Under the pieces are notes generated by a model. The model saw only the letters and a list, made by a program, of their open reading frames with translations. It did not search any database and had not been told where the DNA came from. Source: Jacaranda mimosifolia (lineage: Eukaryota; Streptophyta; Magnoliopsida; Lamiales; Bignoniaceae). From it: 64,000 nucleotides of DNA. Location of the stretch: positions 25,327,730 through 25,391,729 of the forward strand of contig CM032121.1 in assembly GCA_018894105.1 (NCBI GenBank), in the 5' to 3' direction. Shown piece after piece: positions 58,943 through 64,000 of the stretch; the stretch's first letter is position 1; each line of letters begins with the position of its first letter. The translations under genes and the position numbers were made by a program.

Positions 58943-61173
58943 TGTAATATCACGTTAATGGCAATTCACTCGTGATACAATCTTGATTGAATGATACTCA
59001 AATCAAATGATCATCTTCATCTTATAATTATTTTACTTTATTAGCATTTGGTTGATGCCCCTAAATCACACTGTGACTATAGGGCTTGGTTGTACACTGG
59101 ATGGTGGTTATGAAATAAGTCTCTACTGTCGTGATTTTAAAATATTCCAAGTCATAGAATCTTAAGAGATGGGGCATCTAAGATTCGGATAGACTTGTAC
59201 CAACGATGCATAAATCCAAGGAGTTGGATATTGCTCCATTTCATAAGCAATCCATGTTAGACATGGGTGCATGTTAGTGGGTGCTTGTTAGAGAACAAGT
59301 TCACTGAAGACCCGCCCAGATAATCTAATAGATAGCCGGAGCGGCAAGTAGTGGCAAGTTTTCTAGCTTACGCAAGTGCATAGAAATAGTCCTTTGACCT
59401 GAGGATCCGTGGTAACCTTATGTTTAGGTCGACATACTTTGATTTTTCACCGACCATATAGCGGGCCATCTAGGTTGAAATTAGGTATAAGCTACTTCGA
59501 CATGAAGGTTTGTGAGATCCAACATGGGATCTGTCTCCTCGTCTTTGTGAAGGTTGAGTGCATCTCACGTGTATTCTATAATGATCGATTTCAAGAAATC
59601 CTTGCGTAAAGTAGTATGAAAATTTGGAAAATGAGTTTTTCAAAGATGATGTCATAAAGGAGAATCAAACATTGAAATTAGAAACACAGTTATCAAGGCT
59701 ATTGGGAAGCCAACAAATATCTTACCATAGGCATCTTTCGAGCAATAGGAGATGGAAGGACCGTATTTGCATGGCAAGTATAGAGCTTGAATGGTTCATC
59801 ATAACATATTATTTCATCGAATTTGCCGGACTCCATGGGCTTGTTGCTAGACATCGACTATGAAAATTGGGTACTCTTTGATTAATGGAGACTAATTGAA
59901 AGTGTTATTAGTTTAAAGGAGTTTAAACTAATGTGAATATTTCAATATTCAAAATATCATAGTAAGTTGTGAGCCCATGTCCAATGAATGGATGAACGTA
60001 ATGGATCACACACAAAAATGTAAAGGAAGTTCTACTTGATGGGAGGAATTTTCTAAGGAGTTAGAAAACTCACCTAAGCAGTTTTGGATAAGAATTCGAT
60101 TGACTAATTTTTTGGTCATCTTGACTTGATTAATTTAATTATTTAATTAATCAAAATAATTTAAGGAGTTAAATTAGACCAATTAAATTAAGGAGTTAAT
60201 TTAATTGGTGCCATTTGACAATTAATTAGTCATTTAACTTAAGGCGTTAAGTTGACACCTATTAACTTAAAGTATTAAGTTAATTGACTTAAGGAGTTAA
60301 GTCAAACCGATTAATTAAATTAAAGAGTTAATTTAATTAAAGTGAGAATTTGGTTTTGGAGGGAAATTCAAATGGAGTTCATTTGAGATTAATTTAGAGT
60401 TAAATTTGCACTGCATTTCATAAGATGAAATGAAGATGCAAATGAAATGCAAATGCATGTGAAATTCACATGTATATTGGTTGGCAAGTTGGCAAGTTGG
60501 TTGCCAAGTTGGCCAACTAACCATGGGAGGTGTGATGCCAACTTGCATCACACCATCCTCTTTATAAATAAGAGATGGCCGGCCATATGATGGTTACACA
60601 CTTAAGATTCCCATTTTCCATCCAAAAGTGTGTTCTTTTAAGTGTTGAAGTTTCACACTCTCCAAACTCTCTTCCTCTTCAATTCTCTCATAACTGCCCC
60701 TCCCTCACCTTCATTCTCTCATTATCTAGCAAATTTGAGGCTGATTAGAGCTATCCTTAGGTGTGTGGATTCTTACATTAGAGGTCCAACATTTGGGGGG
60801 CTTGGTGCTCTTTGGTGATCTATTGCTATCGAGTGAATTTTGTGGCAGATTTGAAGGACTTTGTAAGATATTATTGGCACAAAATTTTTACAACATCTTC
60901 CTTGGTGTGCTAAGGTGCTCTCTGTAAATTTTGAGCAATTTTGGAGTTGTGGAAGGAGGTCAACCATTGGTGACTTTCTGTTATACGCAATTGCTCCTTT
61001 GAAGAGTTCATAGGAGTCTTTCTTCTTCAGCCTTTACATTTAGCATTCAAGGTAAATTTTTTGGATCTAAATCCTTGTTAAATGCATGATTAGATCCTTT
61101 AAGTGGAGTAGATAAGTTATATTTAGCCTTTTATGGTTTTATATTATGGATCCTTAGCTTATTCTTACTTTCA
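58943..61173 (+). repeat. Copia LTR, left of integrase fragment
   Basis: The start is degraded (TGTAATATCACG, about 30 bases missing against the consensus) and the end is ATTCTTACTTTCA, 2231 bases. It has an intact promoter part. A repeated TTGGCAAG phrase lies at 60479-60515. Integrase coding sequence begins straight after the LTR end. Confidence 0.82.
60529..60570 (+). promoter_or_regulatory. LTR core promoter with perfect inverted repeat
   Basis: Perfect 10-base arms GGTGTGATGC and GCATCACACC with a 6-base loop, then the TATA box TTTATAAATA 6 bases further on. Confidence 0.62.
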
Positions 61174-61964
61174 AATTATATAACCAAAAAGATGACATGT
61201 TGTGGTATACTAGACTTGGACATATTTCCAAAAATCGGATGAACAAATTAGAAGCTCTCAAAGCACTAAATGTTAGTGGCATAGATGATCTTCCTAGTGA
61301 ATCTTGTTTAAAAGGAAAATGACCAAAGCTCCTTTTGTAGGATAATTGGAGCTAACCACAAGTCCTTTGGATTTGATCCATATGGACATTTATAGACCAC
61401 TAAAAGTTAGTGCAAGATGTGGCTATTCATAGTTTATTACCTTCACTGATGATCATACTTGGTTCGAACATGTGTATCTTATGAAATACAAGTTCGAATC
61501 TTTTGAAAAGTTCAAAGAGTATATGAATGAAGTAGAAAAGCAACAGGGACTTAGTATTAAAACTTTTTGATTGGATCAAAAAGGGAAATACTCAAGTGCC
61601 AAATTCTTAGATTATCTAAAGGAGAATGGAATTCTTTCTCAATGGACTCCACCCAACACACCCCAACACAATGGAGTAGTTGATAGGAGAAACCGTACTT
61701 GATTAGACATGGTACATTCCATGATGAGCTTCACTGATGTGTGTATATCCTTTCGGGGATTTACCTTAACTACGGCGGCGAGGATACTAAATATAGTGCC
61801 CTCAAAGTTGGTGCCAAAGACAACATATGAGATGTGGTATGGCAAATCACCTTCTTACTCTTTCTAAGAGTTTGGGGGTCTCCTGCATACGTCAAGAAGT
61901 TAATAGGAGACAAGTTGGATGCGAGATCCACCTTGTGCAAGTTTGTGGGATACCAAGAGATTCT
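61174..61964 (+). pseudogene. pol (INT): Integrase fragment between two copia LTRs
   Basis: It opens in the pre-integrase zinc region (WYTRLGHISKNRMNKLEALK) and continues with NVSGIDDLPSESCLKGK, the core LIHMDI (first catalytic Asp kept), FTDDHTWF, SQWTPPNTPQHNGVVDRRNR (catalytic Glu changed to Asp) and TYEMWYGKSPSYSF, ending within the GY-P-x-E motif at 61964. Leader, gag, protease, RT and RNase H are absent. Several frameshifts. Either the element has lost both flanks of integrase, or two LTRs inserted into one pol. Confidence 0.82.
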
Positions 61965-64000
61965 TGTTGGATAGTGCCTAGCAACCAATTAGATTGACAT
62001 GTAAACTATTTCACTTGTGACACAATTTTGATTGAATAATATCATATATAAATGGCCATCTCCATCTTATACTTATATTTACTTCACTAGCATTTGATTG
62101 AAACCTTTAGATCACACAAGACTACGGGACTTGGTCTTACATAGATGTGATCTTAAAATATTCCAAGTCATAGAATATTAAGAGACAGGACATCTAAAAT
62201 TCGAATAGACTTGCACTAATGATGCATAAATCCAAGGAATTGGATATTGCTCCATTTCATGAGCAATCCATATTAGACATGGGTGCTTGGTAGAGAAAAA
62301 AATTCATTGAAGGCCCGCCCGGAGAATCCACTAGATAGCCGAAGTGGCAAGTTGGTAGTGGCAAGTTCTCCTATTTATCTTAGTGCATATAATTAGTTCT
62401 TTGATCTAAGGATCAATGATAACCTTGTGTTTAAGTCCTTATACCTTGACTCTTCCTTGGCCACTTAGCGGATCTTCTGGGTTGAGATTAGGTATGAACT
62501 ACTTAGACATGAAGGTTTGTGAGATCCAAGATAGGATCCATCTCCTTATAGTTGTGAAGGGCGAGTGCATCTTCTATATATTTTATAATGATCGATTCTA
62601 GGAAATTCTTAGCCAAGGTAGTATGAGGTCATAAAAAGGAATCGAATATTGGGAATAGAAATATAGTTATTGAGGCTATTGGGGAACCGGTAAATATCTT
62701 GCCCTAGGCCTCTTTAATGAGATAGGAGACAAAACGACCGCATTTGCATAGTAAGCATAGAGCTAGAATAGTTCACCAAGAGCATATTCATTTCGACCAA
62801 TTAATTGGGCTCCATGGGCTTGAGGCAAGACATCAACCATGGAAATTGGGTACTATTCAATTAATAGAGATTAATTGAAAGATGTATTGCTTTAAAGGAG
62901 TTTAAAATAAAGCGAATATTTCACTATTCAAAATATCACAAGAGTTGTCAGCCCATGTTCAATGAATGGGAGAACCTAATAGGTCACACACAAAAGCCTA
63001 AAAGAAGTTCTATTTGATTAGAAAATTCACTATTGTTGTTTTTGTGGAGAAATCAGTTGGCTAATTTCTTAGTCATTTTGGCTTGATTAATTTAATTGTT
63101 AATTGATCAATAGAATTTAAAGAGTTAAATTAGACCAATTAAAATAAAGAATTAATTTAATTGAACCCCATATGACTATTAATTAGTCAAGTTAACTTAA
63201 AGAGTTAAGTTGACACTATCTAGCTTGAAGAGTTAAGTCAACTTAATTAATTAAATTAAGGAGTTAATTTAATTAATATTAGGATTATTTATTTTGGAGG
63301 GAAATTCAAATGAAGGATTTCATTTGAGGTTAATATGAGATTAATTTGAAAGACATTTTATGATATAAAATGTAGAGTCAAATTAAATCCAAAAGTAAGT
63401 GAAATTCACATTTCACATGCAAGTGGATTACCAACTTGGCAAACCAGCTCATGGAGGGTGTGATGCCAACTAACATCACACCATCCACTCTATAAATAGA
63501 GAGGATGCGACCGGCCACTTGAAACTTAAGCAAGCAAGTTGCTAGATTCTATTTTTCCTTCCAAAAATTGTGATCCACTAATGTGTTGAAGTTTCATACA
63601 ATCCTCACCACTTCTCTCCACATTTTTGGTCCTCATTCTCTTTTTCTTCCTCTATTTCTCTAGCTGATTCGAGGTTGATTGGAGCTCTCCTTGGGTGTGT
63701 GGATCATAACATTAGAGGCTTCACACTTGGGGAGCTTTGCTCTTGAAGATCCACTGTAGTGCAGTAACATTGGAGATTGATTTGGAGGCCATGTCGTGAT
63801 TGGATTTGGCTGAAATTTTAAATCGAGATTCTCAAGTGTGTTTAGTAGGTCTCTAAAAATTTTCATCCAATTTGGAGTTGATTTTCTTAGTCAATTGTTG
63901 GCATTTCCCTGCTGTGCGCGGATTGATAGTTTTTAAGAATTCATTATTGTCATCCACATCTTCCTTGGATTAAGCGTTCAAGTTTAGTTTTATGCCATTA
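61965..64000 (+). repeat. Copia LTR, continues past the window
   Basis: It starts TGTTGGATAGTGCC and matches the family LTR to the window end, where it is within the last 5-10 per cent of the LTR (TTCAAGTTTAGTTTTATGCC). Confidence 0.85.
63457..63500 (+). promoter_or_regulatory. LTR core promoter with inverted repeat
   Basis: Arms GGTGTGATGC and ACATCACACC, then the TATA box CTATAAATAG. Confidence 0.6.

Overview
This is nuclear DNA from a flowering plant. It is AT-rich and made almost entirely of nested, decayed transposable elements. I found no intact host gene, rRNA, tRNA gene or CRISPR array. The plant origin rests on Ty1/copia and Ty3/gypsy elements with tRNA-Met-type primer sites, CACTA and Mutator-like elements with plant-type termini, and every long coding region being a broken gag or pol. 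I cannot name the species.

One Ty1/copia family dominates. Its LTRs are about 2.1-2.3 kb, begin TGTTGGAATAGTGCC and end TTTCA. An untranslated leader of about 1.9 kb separates the primer site from gag (MAKNPL...), which is followed by protease, integrase, reverse transcriptase and RNase H. The integrase and RT motifs fit the Angela/Tork part of copia; that placement is from memory of the families. Copies in order: A (1-5880, plus); A2 (5881-9354, plus, RT/RNase H and 3' LTR only); a split LTR (9355-9622 and 10819-11160, plus); C (15119-42947, minus, the host of the central nest); a solo LTR in C's RT (18247-20472, plus); B (23683-32821, plus, complete in layout, flanked by GATTT repeats, inside C's leader); a second solo LTR in C's leader (33447-35557, minus); a diverged LTR (46244-46720 plus 57130-58942); and an LTR / integrase fragment / LTR arrangement (58943-64000).

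Other elements lie between or inside these. A CACTA MITE-like element sits at 9623-10815. A truncated minus-strand Ty3/gypsy element occupies 11161-15118. A solo gypsy-type LTR of 3.0 kb lies in C's 5' LTR (36791-39809). A Mutator-like TIR element with 9-bp target repeats sits at 41791-42858. The 3' part of a CACTA element with transposase-like exon remains covers 42953-45025. Two abutting gypsy LTR copies follow at 45026-45902. A 10.4-kb interval with CACTA-type ends (46721-57129) contains a GC-rich tandem array, a SINE-like tRNA-derived segment, a GC-rich hairpin and two 1.6-1.9-kb direct repeats.

No copy looks capable of autonomous movement: each has stops, frameshifts, lost catalytic residues or large deletions. 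The nesting gives a relative order of events: C landed in a CACTA element; C's leader was duplicated in tandem; B and a solo LTR then entered separate copies of that duplication; a gypsy LTR and a Mutator-like element entered C's 5' LTR. The most useful new observation is a conserved inverted repeat directly upstream of the TATA box in most of the copia LTRs. All boundaries come from reading and comparing copies by eye; alignment would refine them by a few bases.
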